The position numbers and the translations under genes were made by a program. The notes beneath the pieces are model-generated. The model saw only the letters and a program-made list of their open reading frames with translations. It had not been told where the DNA came from and searched no databases. From positions 111,882 to 175,881 of the forward strand of contig NZ_SISF01000026.1 of NCBI RefSeq assembly GCF_004310285.1: a stretch of 64,000 nt of DNA, read 5' to 3'. Shown in pieces: positions 47,128-57,818 of this stretch (positions are counted from its first letter, which is position 1; each line of letters begins with the position of its first letter). This stretch comes from Agrobacterium cavarae (GTDB taxonomy: Bacteria > Pseudomonadota > Alphaproteobacteria > Rhizobiales > Rhizobiaceae).

Positions 47128-47925
47128 ATGCCGACAAGAACGATTTCGAAAATGCTGATCGTCGCCGGAGCAAGCCTGCTGACCTTGGCATCTTTGGCCA
47201 ACGCCGACGCGCTGGACAACATCAAAAAGGCTGGGAAGGTCCGCATTGCCGTGGCCATGGGCATTCCTGAATATTCATTTGTCGATGAGAACCTGAAGCC
47301 GGACGGCTCGGACGTTGCGACGGCAAAGTTGATCGCAAAAGACCTTGGAGTCGAGCTCGAGCTCGTGGAAATCACGAATGCAGCGCGAGTGCCGTCGGTA
47401 CAGACCGGTAAGGCGGATATGGTTGTTTCTTCACTTGGCATCACGGAAGAACGCAAGAAGGCAATCGATTACTCGGTTCCCTATGCAACGCTGGCTCTCG
47501 TCGTTGCCGGGCCGGCTGACGTGGCGATAAAAGACTACGCCGATCTCGAAGGCAAGCGCGTCGGCGTGACACGCGCGACCACCAATGATCAGGATATTAC
47601 CGCCAAGGCCAAAGGGGCCGATATTGTCCGCTTCGAGGATGACGCTACCTTGATCACATCTGTCGTCTCGGGACAGGTCAATATCCTTTCCAGCCAGTCA
47701 GCCGTCATCAACGGCATCAACAAGAAAATGACCGCAAATCCACTGCAGATTAAGTTCACCCAGAGGGAAACCAATCTCGGCATTGGTATCCCCAAGGGCG
47801 AAACGGCTCTCAAAGGCTGGCTCGATGAATGGGTCAAGACCAATTTCGACAACAAGGTGCTGCGCGATATCTACAAAAAGTACCACAATGCTGAACTGCC
47901 GGATGACCTGGTCTCGCGTCAGTGA
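47128..47925 (+). CDS. Periplasmic substrate-binding protein, polar amino acid type
   Basis: This is a 265-residue family 3 solute-binding protein. A signal peptide covers about residues 1-26 (cleavage near ANADA). Typical motifs are KVRIAVAMGIPEYSF, VVSSLGITEERKKAIDYSVPY and DLEGKRVGVTRATT. GAGAGGAG precedes the ATG. It belongs to the transporter encoded just upstream; a uronate, aldarate or related acid is the inferred ligand. Confidence 0.92.
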   Translation: MPTRTISKMLIVAGASLLTLASLANADALDNIKKAGKVRIAVAMGIPEYSFVDENLKPDGSDVATAKLIAKDLGVELELVEITNAARVPSVQTGKADMVVSSLGITEERKKAIDYSVPYATLALVVAGPADVAIKDYADLEGKRVGVTRATTNDQDITAKAKGADIVRFEDDATLITSVVSGQVNILSSQSAVINGINKKMTANPLQIKFTQRETNLGIGIPKGETALKGWLDEWVKTNFDNKVLRDIYKKYHNAELPDDLVSRQ

Positions 47926-47934
47926 AGAAACCTA

Positions 47935-47964
47935 AATTCGCTGGGGCCTTGGCTCCAGCGAATT
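47935..47964 (+). terminator. Strong stem-loop between transporter and kdgD genes
   Basis: AATTCGCTGG and CCAGCGAATT form a perfect 10-bp stem, extended inward by a G-U and three G-C pairs to a very short loop, starting 10 bases after the stop codon. No T tract follows, so it is more likely an mRNA-stabilising or attenuating hairpin than a full terminator. Confidence 0.6.
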
Positions 47965-48047
47965 CCGGGGCCGCTAAGCTTGAACAGCAAAACAGCCTGT
48001 TTGTCACGAGCTTCGCGCAGCAAGGCACTATGCTCAACGCCAACTGA

Positions 48048-49049
<1,002 letters not shown>

Positions 49050-49699
49050 CTGTTTGAGGGAGTTCCGACAGCAGTTGCCTGTTAGGCAAAGATCGCGGTG
49101 AACAAGCCCCCCGTCACGATCGGGTGCTTCCTGCTAGTCCAGGTAGTAAGGCGGAGCATCCGAGTTGAAGTGATCACGTCCGTACGACGTTGTTGGTGCT
49201 GGTCAGGTGATGACTAGGAGCGCGCCGTCGCTACCCGCTACCCGCTGCGCGCCAAGCCAGTTATTTTGCAACTTTGAGCCGGGCGGCAGCTCAGCATAAG
49301 TAATCAGTGGCCGCGCCCAGCGAGTCCAGCAACGTTCGGCCCCTCAGGTGACCTCGTCGATGCGGCTGATAGCTATACTGAGTTCAGGCTCGTGACCGGG
49401 TAAGACGGGGAGTTTGCAATAAAGGTGGTGGACTGACTTTGCGATCGGCTGAGGCCTTTCATCCTGCGAGACATGTCTACGACGGGCATTAATATTGTTA
49501 CAATGGAGGTGAACAGCAAGAATGTTCCGTTAATCGCGGTGAAGCACCGGTCCAGGTTTCATTTGGTTCAACAACTCATAATGGGCTGCGGTTCCTCAGG
49601 CCATCTTTCCACTGCACAGGTGACCGGATAATACCACCGTAAAGAGGTAATCAAAGAAATGGCGGGAATCGCTCAACGAAGACCGGTTTAGGTCAAACT
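49050..49699. other. 650-base intergenic region without a supported gene
   Basis: No convincing gene, RNA or mobile element end is visible. A short tandem CGCTACCCGCTACCCGCTG occurs near 49227. It separates the uronate operon from a LysR gene. Confidence 0.4.
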
Positions 49700-50617
49700 T
49701 TACTTTGACATGCAAGCGCCAGCTCGCAACGCATCGATAAACGCTCGCAGGGCGGGAGCCATCTGACGCTGCCCGGGGTAGCAGATGAAGAGGCCTGGAA
49801 ATGGCGCCGACCAAGTCTCCAAAAGGGGGATCAACCGACCCGAGTTGAGATGTTCCGTGATGGTGTCTTCAATTGGGAAACCAATGCCAATCCCCTTAAG
49901 TGTAGCGGTGAGCGCGCTCTCTTTGTCGCTGAAGATCAGTGGACCGCCGACGGTAACACTGAACCAGGCGTCGTTCTCGAAAAATTCCCAGGCGTAGGGC
50001 ATCGATCGACCGGGCCAGCGCCATCGGATGCAGCGGTGATTGACAAGGTCTCGTGGGTGGACTGGCTGTCCGTGACGCTGAAGGTACTCCGGCGTTGCAA
50101 CAGCAATCTGCCGAAGCTCAGGTCCTAGGCGGACCGCAACCATATCCTTCTCGATCACCTCCCCGATCCTGAGGGCGACGTCGTAGCGAGCGGCGACAAT
50201 GTCAACGACCTCATCGTCAAGCGTGATATCGAGCACGATCTCCGGGTACTGCCTAGTAAAGTTTTCTAGGATCGGATGGATGTACTTTCGTGCCGCGGAC
50301 CGGAACGTGTGCACCCGAACCGTTCCGGTGGGTTGTTCTCTGGACTGCTTGATCTGTGACATCGCGCCGCCCATGTCGAGCGCTGCGATCCGCGCCCGCT
50401 GAAACAAAGTTTCGCCGACTTCAGTAAGCGACACATTGCGGGTGGTGCGATGAAGCAACCGCATGCCCAGTTGATCTTCGAGGTTTCCGACCATCTGGCT
50501 GAGCGCAGATGGTGAAACGCCAAGCTGATGGGCTGCTCGACTGAAACTCAGTTGTTCCGCCACTACGATGAAAGCACGAAGTTGATTGTAGTCCTGACTG
50601 TTTAAGAGAGTGTCCAT
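49700..50617 (-). CDS. LysR family transcriptional regulator
   Basis: This 305-residue regulator has the N-terminal helix-turn-helix at about residues 10-60 (LSFSRAAHQLGVSPSALSQMV) and an effector domain. It is divergent from the three-gene dehydrogenase operon, 110 bases away, and is its probable regulator. The space between is AT-rich and should hold both promoters and the LysR operator. Confidence 0.93.
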   Translation of the reverse strand: MDTLLNSQDYNQLRAFIVVAEQLSFSRAAHQLGVSPSALSQMVGNLEDQLGMRLLHRTTRNVSLTEVGETLFQRARIAALDMGGAMSQIKQSREQPTGTVRVHTFRSAARKYIHPILENFTRQYPEIVLDITLDDEVVDIVAARYDVALRIGEVIEKDMVAVRLGPELRQIAVATPEYLQRHGQPVHPRDLVNHRCIRWRWPGRSMPYAWEFFENDAWFSVTVGGPLIFSDKESALTATLKGIGIGFPIEDTITEHLNSGRLIPLLETWSAPFPGLFICYPGQRQMAPALRAFIDALRAGACMSK

Positions 50618-50727
50618 CTGGGTGCGCGCATTGTTTAATTGAGCTAATAACTTCAGTAAAAATTTATCGCATTATAAAGTTCGAGTCCATGCGCCATCTT
50701 TATGCCGTTCACACAAAGGAGCAAAAG

Positions 50728-51561
50728 ATGACGACTTGGTTCATTACAGGTATCTCGCGGGGCCTAGGCGAGGCGCTAGCAAAGGCAGCACTGTCGCATG
50801 GCGACACTGTCGTAGGAACAGTTCGCTCCGGCACCGTTTCGTTCGGTCACGACACGGAATCTCTTCACATTCTTAACGTCGACCTAGCAGATGGTGCCTC
50901 TGCCGAAGCTGTAGTGAGAGATGCATTTCATCTTGTCGGTAAGATTGATGTCATCGTTAATAACGCCGGATACGGTCTCCTTGGCGCCTTCGAAAGTGCC
51001 ACCGATGCGGAAGTTGACCGGCTCTTCGCGGTCGACGTTTTCGCCCCGTTTCGTATTATTCGGGCCGCCTTGCCGTATCTGCGTGCGCAAGGCTCAGGAC
51101 ACATCGTCAACATCACCTCGATTGCAGGTAGAGCACCCTCCACTGGATCAGCACTCTATTCATCTGCGAAAGCAGCCCTGGAAGGCCTGTCTGCGGCGCT
51201 ATCGTTGGAAGTGGCCTCCCTCGGCATAAAGGTGACGGCGGTTGCGCCTGGCGCATTCAGGACGGATTTTCTTTCGAACCATTCGATCCGCAAGAGCGAC
51301 GAAGCGCACTCCGCCTATAGCGAAACGATCGGAAAGAGCAGCGTGGCCTTCGAAGCGGCGGCTGGACGTCAACTGGGCGATCCGGAGCGAGCAGCCGCTG
51401 CGATCATAACCATGGTCCGCTCTGAACATCATCCCTTGCACCTTCTGCTGGGCAGCGATGCCCTGCGGCGTATGCGTGCGAAGCTCGATCAGGTCGTGGA
51501 TGAAATCGATGGTTGGGAGGCGATCACACTTAGCACCGATTACCCGGAGGAAGGAAGATGA
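50728..51561 (+). CDS. Short-chain dehydrogenase/reductase (1)
   Basis: This is a 277-residue classical SDR. Cofactor motif TGISRGLGEA is at residues 7-16 and NNAG at 78-81; catalytic Ser131, Tyr144 and Lys148 are intact. AAGGAG before ATG 50728 marks the start; the frame opens upstream at 50689. It overlaps the next SDR gene as ATGA. The substrate is unknown, and three SDRs in a row suggest stepwise redox of one compound. Confidence 0.92.
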   Translation: MTTWFITGISRGLGEALAKAALSHGDTVVGTVRSGTVSFGHDTESLHILNVDLADGASAEAVVRDAFHLVGKIDVIVNNAGYGLLGAFESATDAEVDRLFAVDVFAPFRIIRAALPYLRAQGSGHIVNITSIAGRAPSTGSALYSSAKAALEGLSAALSLEVASLGIKVTAVAPGAFRTDFLSNHSIRKSDEAHSAYSETIGKSSVAFEAAAGRQLGDPERAAAAIITMVRSEHHPLHLLLGSDALRRMRAKLDQVVDEIDGWEAITLSTDYPEEGR

Positions 51562-52310
51562 TGCCGATACCCAGTGGATGGGATCTTTCCGGCAGAGTCG
51601 CCATCGTGACCGGCGCTGCACGCGGGATAGGCCTGGAAAGGGTGAACCTGCTGTGGTCAAGGGGCGCACGTGTGGTTGCGAGCGATCTCAATCCATCTGT
51701 GAATGAACTTGGCGGAGAGGACATCGCCACATTCTGCGGCGACATATCTCAGGAGGCTACGGCTATTGGTACGAGCAGGCTTGCACTGCAACGCTTCGGT
51801 AGTATCGACATCCTCGTGAACAACGCCGGGCGCACCATGAACAAGCCTCTGATCGACATGAGCACTGCCGACTGGGATGCCATCATGGCGATCAATGCGC
51901 GCGGCAACTTCTTGCATTCGCGGGAGGCGGTGAGGGCTATGTTAGGCAGAGGTGGCGGCGCCATCGTTAACGTCGCGTCCATCGTGTCTGCCGTCGGCAT
52001 GAAGGATACATCAGTCTATGGCGCATCCATGGGCGCTATTGCCCAGTTGACGAAGGTTGTCGCTGTTGAATACGGCGATCGCGGAATTCGCGCCAATGCT
52101 GTGTCGTCCGGTGTGGTTGAAACGGACATCCTTGAGGGAATCGTCGAGAACAGTAGGAGCACACTGACAGCTTACGGCAATGCTCACCCGATCGGTAGGG
52201 TAGCGCAACCAATCGATATAGCGGAGGTGATTGCATTTTTGGCGTCGCCTGCACCGACCTTTATGACGGGCGCCTTGGTGATGGCCGATGGCGGTTACAC
52301 CGCTCTATGA
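51558..52310 (+). CDS. Short-chain dehydrogenase/reductase (2), catalytic Lys replaced by Met
   Basis: This 250-residue classical SDR has the cofactor motif TGAARGIGLE and NNAG. The active site reads Tyr154-Gly-Ala-Ser-Met158 where the family has Tyr-x3-Lys; the Met codon is ATG at 52029-52031, one base from AAG. Without the lysine the usual proton relay should be impaired, so the protein may be inactive or act as a binding partner. The rest is intact and it is coupled on both sides. Confidence 0.88.
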   Translation: MMPIPSGWDLSGRVAIVTGAARGIGLERVNLLWSRGARVVASDLNPSVNELGGEDIATFCGDISQEATAIGTSRLALQRFGSIDILVNNAGRTMNKPLIDMSTADWDAIMAINARGNFLHSREAVRAMLGRGGGAIVNVASIVSAVGMKDTSVYGASMGAIAQLTKVVAVEYGDRGIRANAVSSGVVETDILEGIVENSRSTLTAYGNAHPIGRVAQPIDIAEVIAFLASPAPTFMTGALVMADGGYTAL

Positions 52311-53032
52311 GAAAGCGAAACAAGATGACAAAATCGATTCTGATCGTGGCTGCTGAACGCGGCTTAGGCCTAGGCCTCGCGCATCAATTTTTCAGACGCG
52401 GATGGAACGTGATGGGCACGTCCCAGCCAGATGCCAATGTTGATGAACTAAATAGCGTGGGTACGACCAATCCTGATCGTCTGGCTGTTGCACCTATAGA
52501 TGTGACGGACCCTGCCCAGATTAAGCCGTTTCTCAACTCTCTTGGAGATAGTCGCTTTGATGTCGTCTTCATGAACGCTGGAATTTGGGGTGCCGAGCAT
52601 CAGAGCGTTCTGGAGGCAACAGATCAGGAATTTGCCGAGATCATGCTGACAAACACATTTGGGCCTGTAAGGCTCGCCCGCCATCTTCTCAATTACCTCG
52701 TCATGCCGGGCGGCACCTTGGCATTCATGTCTTCTCATCGTGGCAGTATCGCCATCAACCTCGAGGGTGGGCTTGAACTTTATCGGGCAAGCAAGGTTGC
52801 TTCCAATATGCTGGCGCGCGGTATTTATGCGGAGCATAAGGAAAGGGGACTTACGGTCCTGTCTATCCATCCTGGCTGGGTAAGTACTGCGATGGGTACC
52901 TTGGGAGGCTCGGTGAAAGCTGACATCGGGATTGAACCGAGCGTTCGCGGCGTTGCCGATGTAGTAGAAAAGCATATGGCCACCGGCGAAAATCTCTACC
53001 TTGATTATCAAGACAAACGTCTTGATTGGTGA
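52307..53032 (+). CDS. Short-chain dehydrogenase/reductase (3)
   Basis: This 241-residue divergent SDR has AAERGLGLGLA as the cofactor loop (first Gly replaced by Ala), FMNAGIWG in place of NNAG, and catalytic Tyr159-x3-Lys163. The start at 52307 overlaps the previous stop as ATGA; Met7 at 52325 is an alternative closer to the family start. It is like C-factor/CsgA-type SDRs. It ends the LysR-regulated operon. Confidence 0.88.
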   Translation: MRKRNKMTKSILIVAAERGLGLGLAHQFFRRGWNVMGTSQPDANVDELNSVGTTNPDRLAVAPIDVTDPAQIKPFLNSLGDSRFDVVFMNAGIWGAEHQSVLEATDQEFAEIMLTNTFGPVRLARHLLNYLVMPGGTLAFMSSHRGSIAINLEGGLELYRASKVASNMLARGIYAEHKERGLTVLSIHPGWVSTAMGTLGGSVKADIGIEPSVRGVADVVEKHMATGENLYLDYQDKRLDW

Positions 53033-53201
53033 GCTACGGGCTCCAGAAAATCACCCGTACGCCTTGGTCAGTCTGATCGTTAAGATAAGGATTGCGGCAG
53101 GTTGGTAAGTTTAGCTCCAGTAAAAAGCGCATTCACAAGAGGTTTGGTGCAAACGCGGACGTAATGCCCCCGTTTGCGTCCTCTCCATACCATCCAGTCG
53201 A

Positions 53202-55460
53202 TTAAAACTCTTCCCAGCTATCAGTCGCCACAGCTGCATTGCCGTGTCTGGTAAAAGCATTGGCGATCTTGCCAACCATCCCGCGGACTGGCGAAGCGAC
53301 AGACTTTGCGTGGGCCGTAATCGCTATCACCGGCGCGGTATTGGCAAGCGTGAGATTTTTTGTGGTCGCGCTTGATACGTTCGCTTGACCGAGCTGGAAT
53401 TGGCTGATCAATTCGCGCAACCGACCAGCTTCGGTGGCAAGAGTAGCGCCAGCGGCGTTGGCTTCTTCAACCATAGCAGCGTTCTGCTGGGTGACTTGGT
53501 CCATTTGATTGACGGCGGTGTTGACCTCAGCGAGACCAACGGACTGTTCACGTGACGAGGTGGCAATCGATTCCATATGCTGGTTGATGGTGACAATATG
53601 GGCTTCGATGGAACGAAGGGCTTCACCAGTGTCCTTGACGAGCTTGACGCCTGTGCTTACTTCTCCGGTAGACTTTCCGATAAGATCCTTGATTTCCTTG
53701 GCAGCTTTGGCAGAACGTTGCGCCAATTCACGCACTTCCTGTGCAACGACCGCAAAACCTTTCCCAGCTTCACCGGCGCGCGCCGCTTCGACACCGGCGT
53801 TAAGTGCGAGCAGATTGGTCTGGAACGCGATATCATCGATGACTCCAATTATGTTGGAGATCTGGCCCGACGACTCTTCGATGCGTCCCATAGCGTCTAC
53901 AGCATTAGCAACAACGGAACCGGACTGACGAGCGCTTTCGTTTGCCTGGATAGCTGCAATACGAGCTTCTTCGGCCCGTTTGGACGAATTGGTGACATTG
54001 GCCGTAATCTGATCAAGCGCCGCGGCTGTCTCTTCCAGCGACGCCGCCTGCTGTTCCGTGCGCTTCGACAGATCGTCAGCGCTGTTGCTGACTTCGCGGG
54101 AACCGCTGTCGATTGAGCGAGCCGCTTCCGAAACCGATCCGAGGGTACAGCGCAGCTGTTCAACAGCAGCGTTGAAGTCGGCGCGGAGACTTTCGAAATC
54201 GGCAGCGAATGGACTGGCGAGCTGGAAGGTGAGGTCGCCTGACGAGAGGTGCTTCAGGCCGGTGGCCAGACCGTTTGTCGCCTCCGCCATAGCTTCAGCG
54301 CGAATGCGCTCTTCCTCGGCATTCTGACGACGCTGCTCCTCGGTCATGTTGCGCTGCGCTTCGGCTTGGTGCTCCAGTTCCTTTGTCTTCAGTGCATTGC
54401 TTTTGAACACTTCAACGGCGCGCGCCATGGCACCAATTTCGTCAGGGCGGTCCTCGCCATCGATGCTAGCGGAGAGGTCCCCGGCAGCAAGTCGAGACAT
54501 CGTGCCGGTCAGGCGTCCGATGGCATTCCCGAGAGACCTCGCGAACAGAAAGAAGGCGGTGAGGGCTATGATCGAAGTGAGGACAGTGAGGCCGAGCATG
54601 CTCCACAAGGCGGTACGGGCTTCAGCGGTAATCGTCGTGGCGTCGGTACCGATTTCGAAGACGCCAATCGTTTCTCCAGTGAATGAGCTGAAGGGTACCG
54701 CTTTGATTAGCATGTCGCGGCCTTCGATCATGGTCGTTTCAAGCACAGGCTTGCCGTCAAAGGCAGCCTGAATCTGTTCTGAAGGCAAAAGCGTCTTGCC
54801 GTTCTCCGTTGATGACTGGTTCACCAGCTTTCCTTCGGCGAGCACATTCACGGAAATCTCTGCGCCCAGGCTTTCCGCCAGAGGCGTAAAATACGCGTTC
54901 GACAGTTCCGTGCCAACGTCAACGACGCCAACGACTTTACCGTTTAATAGGACTGGCGCAGCTGCATAAATGCCGATGCCTGTTCGCCCAGGTTCGATGC
55001 CGGCCGCCACCTTCCCGGTTGAAATAGCTGATGCGACAGTCTTGCGGCGGCCCAAGTAGTTATCCCCGAACTTCTCCGGCGCATGCGCTCGCGCGACGAC
55101 ATTGCCTTGAGCGTCTGCGATTGTAATGTTCTGCAACCCACCAATTTGCGCTACCGATTTGATGTTAGCGGAAAACTTTTCCAGAAGTCGCTGTCGATCA
55201 TTCGTACTGATATATCCGGCCATGTCAGGCTCGCCGGCGAACGCCAAAGCTAGCGCTGAGGCGGAGCGTTGAATGGCTGCCATGTCTGTCTGAATGACGT
55301 CGAGATCACTCGTTGCCTTGCTCTGCAGAGCTTTATTGTTCATGTCAGCTTGGCGGGACCAAGCTAATCCGCCGATGGAGGCACTCGCGAAAAGGACTGC
55401 GGCGAAGCCGTAGCCGGTGATCTTTATCCAAAGTGGTTTTCGTACAGCTTCTGCAGTCAT
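53202..55460 (-). CDS. Methyl-accepting chemotaxis protein with Cache-type sensor
   Basis: This is a 752-residue chemoreceptor. TM1 is at about residues 12-30, a periplasmic Cache-like sensor covers about 40-280 ([43 protein letters not shown]), TM2 is at about 285-310, then HAMP and the signalling domain with [23 protein letters not shown]. The C-terminus DSWEEF fits the xWxxF tether. Cache sensors usually bind small organic acids or amino acids. It is on the opposite strand to the dehydrogenase operon. Confidence 0.94.
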   Translation of the reverse strand: MTAEAVRKPLWIKITGYGFAAVLFASASIGGLAWSRQADMNNKALQSKATSDLDVIQTDMAAIQRSASALALAFAGEPDMAGYISTNDRQRLLEKFSANIKSVAQIGGLQNITIADAQGNVVARAHAPEKFGDNYLGRRKTVASAISTGKVAAGIEPGRTGIGIYAAAPVLLNGKVVGVVDVGTELSNAYFTPLAESLGAEISVNVLAEGKLVNQSSTENGKTLLPSEQIQAAFDGKPVLETTMIEGRDMLIKAVPFSSFTGETIGVFEIGTDATTITAEARTALWSMLGLTVLTSIIALTAFFLFARSLGNAIGRLTGTMSRLAAGDLSASIDGEDRPDEIGAMARAVEVFKSNALKTKELEHQAEAQRNMTEEQRRQNAEEERIRAEAMAEATNGLATGLKHLSSGDLTFQLASPFAADFESLRADFNAAVEQLRCTLGSVSEAARSIDSGSREVSNSADDLSKRTEQQAASLEETAAALDQITANVTNSSKRAEEARIAAIQANESARQSGSVVANAVDAMGRIEESSGQISNIIGVIDDIAFQTNLLALNAGVEAARAGEAGKGFAVVAQEVRELAQRSAKAAKEIKDLIGKSTGEVSTGVKLVKDTGEALRSIEAHIVTINQHMESIATSSREQSVGLAEVNTAVNQMDQVTQQNAAMVEEANAAGATLATEAGRLRELISQFQLGQANVSSATTKNLTLANTAPVIAITAHAKSVASPVRGMVGKIANAFTRHGNAAVATDSWEEF

Positions 55461-55881
55461 AAAAAGTACCCCCGGTCGTGTGCATGTGCCCGGGGGACCA
55501 TCATTGAAAAATACTCAATATTTCATAAAAACCGCTTTACTAGAGAATAAATTTTGTTCCTCTGTCCGCTTCTGTACTGGAAAAAGCTCAAAAGCAGGGG
55601 GCGAGTGAGAAGAAATTCGCTTCAACACAGTAGATGGTATCACCGGTCACCGAGAACAGGAGCTGTCTCCGCGCGGATGGCAACTTTAGAGGAGACGTCT
55701 TGACTCCAGCGTCCATCTTTTGCGGCAATCTCGCCGCGAGTTGGCGTCAATCAGGATGAGACCTGCGCCGAGTATGACTACGATCATGCTACGTCCTGCC
55801 TCCATCACGTGCCAGGGCAAACTCGCGGCGTCACCAGATCGTAGTTAATCCGTTACCCTTGCGGCTTTCTTTATTCGGGAA
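55461..55881. other. Intergenic region between chemoreceptor and insertion sequence
   Basis: No supported gene. The first 150 bases, upstream of the chemoreceptor, are the likely promoter region. The far end should include one end of the insertion sequence, though its inverted repeat is not clear to me. Confidence 0.4.
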
Positions 55882-56670
55882 CTAGGCCGTAGACTCATAA
55901 GCCCGCAGCCACAGGCGCATTGACGCCAACTGGACCATGGCGAGGAAGTTTCCCGCCACCTTGTCGTAGCGGGTAGCGACCCGACGGAAATGCTTCAGCT
56001 TGGAGAAGAACCTCTCGATCAGGTTCCGTTCGCGATATAGCCATGTGCTGAAGTACGGTTTTGATCTACGGTTTGCCTTGGGCGGAATATTGGCGAACGC
56101 CCCCTTCTCGCGGAGAGACGCCCGGATGCGATCGGCATCATAGGCCTTGTCAGCGAGCACGATGGTTCCGGCACCCACATGGTCAAGCAAACCGTCAGCC
56201 GCTTGCCCGTCGTGGCTTTGCCCAGCGGTTAGGCTCAGCCTGATCGGGAGACCTTGCCCGTCGACGACCGCGTGGATTTTGGTCGTGAGCCCGCCTCGGG
56301 AACGGCCGAGACAATGATCTCGATCCCCCTTTTTGCCGTCGCAGCCTGTTGGTGGGCGCGAACGGAAGTGCTGTCGATCATCTGGATGTCGCCATCATGG
56401 GCAGCAGTGATGGCGCCCATCATTCGGTCCCAGACGCCTGCTTTCCGCCATCGTATGAATCGGTTGTAGCAGGTGGTTCGCGGACCATAGCGTTCGGGCA
56501 GGTCGCGCCACGGCGCACCGGATCGTAGCACCCAGAAGATTCCATTCAGCACGCGACGGTCATCGACGCGCGGCACCCCTCTTGGCTTGTTGGGTAAAAG
56601 TGGCTCAATCACGCGCCATTCAAAATCGGTCAGGTCATATCGGCTCATGCTAGCGCTGAATCAGCTTTTG
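55870..56670 (-). mobile_element. IS5 family (IS427-group-like) insertion sequence
   Basis: The element is about 0.8 kb and carries one two-frame transposase gene. Its ends are approximate: the terminal sequences near 55862 and 56665 share only a weak TTATTC/TGATTC match. It lies directly upstream of the SUKH-family gene and may have separated it from earlier neighbours. Confidence 0.75.
55882..56648 (-). CDS. IS5-type transposase in two overlapping frames (likely programmed frameshift)
   Basis: The first frame (56648 down to 56235) holds the DUF4096-like N-terminus (LTDFEWRVIEPLLP) and the first catalytic Asp in MIDSTSVRAH. The second frame (to 55882) holds ADKAYDAD and ERFFSKLKHFRRVATRYDK, giving the second Asp and the Glu. 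The frames join at about 56325 through a -1 slip on AAAAAGGGGG, read as KKGDRDHCLGRSRGGLTTKI. IS427-group elements use this kind of slip, so the gene may be functional. Confidence 0.85.
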
Positions 56671-56677
56671 ATCTGTA

Positions 56678-57127
56678 ATGGAAGCCGTCATCATTCAGGA
56701 AAGCGAAAGTGGAGGCCGCGTGCTGCAAAATCGAGAATGGCATAAAGTCGATGGAGCCTCCGCAGACGCAATCGCCGCGCTCAAATCGCTGGCTCCGGTC
56801 GATCTTCCTGAGAGTTATTACGCATTGCTGACTTTCAGCAATGGCGGTGAAGGACCGCTAGCGGTTCAACCGCTTTGGTTCCAACTCTATCCCGCCGAGG
56901 AAGCTGCTCAGATTGAACGGGACGGGACTTTCCGAGAGTTTTTCCGGGGTTTGTTCGTGATCGGCGGCAACGGTGGCGGCGAAGCCGTGGCATTCGACTT
57001 GCGGGAAAATGCGCCATATCCGCTCGTCGCCTTCGACATGTTCAACGTGGACCTGGAAGAAAGCCTCAGACCGGTAGCGCCATCCTTCGATGTAGCGCTG
57101 GATTTGATCGGTCGAGACAATCAGTAA
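56678..57127 (+). CDS. SMI1/KNR4 (SUKH) family protein
   Basis: This is a 149-residue SUKH-domain protein: LPESYYALLTFSNGGEG at about residues 46-62 and FVIGGNGGGEAVAFDLRE near 90-107 are the family hallmarks. Many bacterial members are immunity proteins against polymorphic toxins. No toxin lies beside it; an insertion sequence sits immediately upstream. The ATG is close to the IS end, so the native start or promoter may have been displaced. Confidence 0.85.
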   Translation: MEAVIIQESESGGRVLQNREWHKVDGASADAIAALKSLAPVDLPESYYALLTFSNGGEGPLAVQPLWFQLYPAEEAAQIERDGTFREFFRGLFVIGGNGGGEAVAFDLRENAPYPLVAFDMFNVDLEESLRPVAPSFDVALDLIGRDNQ

Positions 57128-57588
57128 TCCGGTACCCAGTTTATGGGTTCACCGCCTAGATCGTGCCTGGTCACTATGTGATCTGTGGCAAGATAGGTCA
57201 GATCAACGAACGGGACCACGACTCCTCGGTGTATTGGGATTTGATCAATCTCCCCAGCCATAGTGGCATCCAACGCTTGGTCAGGGACTTGAATAGGGTT
57301 TATCGCGATCAGCCAGCGCTTCAATTTGGGGATCTTCAGCCGGAGGGTTTCGAGTAGGCTGTCGTCGATGACGCGGAAAAACTCTGTGGTGGCGATGTTG
57401 CGATACGACATCGAACGCCGGTTTACGATGCTTGTCGTGTCTAACTTTACTCCCGTCGAGCGAACAGCTATGGCATAGGAGTGCCCTTTGCTGGCACCTG
57501 GCATGCGATCCTTAACACCGACGTCGGTCTCTACAGTGGCTCTGACGCGCGCGTGGTCGATCTTCAAGCACAAGAGGCCTCCGCCCAC
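57121..57588 (-). CDS. Hypothetical protein, about 155 aa
   Basis: The family is unknown to me. The frame starts with GTG at 57588, but GGAGG just inside it favours a TTG a few codons later (57576 or 57570). The sequence is beta-rich, with no signal peptide or membrane segment. It is convergent with the SUKH gene and overlaps its end by seven bases. Confidence 0.5.
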   Translation of the reverse strand: MGGGLLCLKIDHARVRATVETDVGVKDRMPGASKGHSYAIAVRSTGVKLDTTSIVNRRSMSYRNIATTEFFRVIDDSLLETLRLKIPKLKRWLIAINPIQVPDQALDATMAGEIDQIPIHRGVVVPFVDLTYLATDHIVTRHDLGGEPINWVPDY

Positions 57589-57818
57589 GGAAAATCCTTT
57601 TGTGTCAACGCATATCTCCCACCCCTTTCCACCATAACGTTGTTACATCGGCGAGATGCGCGGTAATCGATGACAAATTGTCAAAGATCTACCATCTAAT
57701 CTCAAGCCGAGCCTTCAGACCGATCATTGTGCTTTCACCGAGCTTGATGTTTCAGGCCTTGAATTCGCCGACATTTCAGTTCGAATTGAAACCGAAACCC
57801 TTCTCCGGAGAAAGATTT

